Shown: piece after piece, positions 13,392 through 13,412 of the stretch | Layout of the letters: every line of letters starts with the position of its first letter | Position numbering within the stretch: position 1 is the stretch's first letter | Assembly: GCA_900770635.1 (NCBI GenBank) | Contig: CAAGLB010000111.1 | Location: forward strand, 1 to 13,412 | Direction of reading: 5' to 3' | DNA length: 13,412 bases | DNA from: an uncultured Alistipes sp. | GTDB lineage: Bacteria > Bacteroidota > Bacteroidia > Bacteroidales > Rikenellaceae | Program-made: the position numbers and the translations under genes | Notes under the pieces: model-generated | Databases searched by the model: none | The model's input: the letters and a program-made list of their open reading frames with translations, nothing else | Told to the model about the DNA's origin: nothing

Positions 13392-13412
13392 TTAATAAAA
13401 AATCCGAATATC

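Overview
The window reads as chromosomal DNA of a gut-type member of the Bacteroidales. The evidence is a Bacteroidetes-style phosphoglycerate kinase, an M13 lipoprotein peptidase, a DUF3575/DUF3868 pair (families largely confined to Bacteroidetes), lipoproteins with short lipoboxes, and TAnnTTTG-type -7 promoter boxes in place of sigma70 -10 boxes. Genus cannot be fixed by reading; an Alistipes-like (Rikenellaceae) or Muribaculaceae-like genome is a guess.

Layout. Bases 1-858 hold the 3' part of pgk. One base after its stop codon begin two back-to-back, 125-126 bp, nearly full-length palindromes of one family (859-983 and 987-1112). A short spacer with four 9-bp repeats leads to pepO (1257-3269), a secreted metallopeptidase lipoprotein. 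A shared bidirectional terminator (3301-3326) separates pepO from a convergent, overlapping toxin-antitoxin-like pair (RelE-like toxin 3622-4098, XRE antitoxin 3359-3625, minus strand).

From about 4150 to 6230 the DNA is AT-rich and looks acquired. It holds the first copy of a 71-bp repeat (4304-4374), a terminator, and an unrecognised one-helix membrane protein (4503-5507, minus strand). A long leader region follows, with a promoter lying inside a 12-bp perfect inverted repeat (5642-5653/5860-5871), a possible invertible promoter. The DUF3575-DUF3868 operon (6228-8264, plus strand) follows and starts directly after a hairpin that abuts its start codon. In other Bacteroidales these two families open Fim/Mfa-type fimbrial loci, but no fimbrillin gene is visible here; downstream lies only a truncated DUF2807 (GIN) adhesin-like remnant. 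A convergent 691-residue surface lipoprotein with five repeated domains occupies 8696-10771 (minus strand).

Bases 10772-11835 carry no convincing gene. They contain a C9 tract, a run of four stem-loops (11460-11614), decamer repeats and a terminator. A complete tyrosine recombinase (11836-13248) follows, and the second copy of the 71-bp repeat (13321-13391) lies 72 bp after its stop. The two copies, in direct orientation about 9.0 kb apart with a recombinase just inside one of them, could be ends of an integrated element or members of a dispersed repeat family. Sequence reading alone cannot decide between these. No tRNA, rRNA or CRISPR array was seen.
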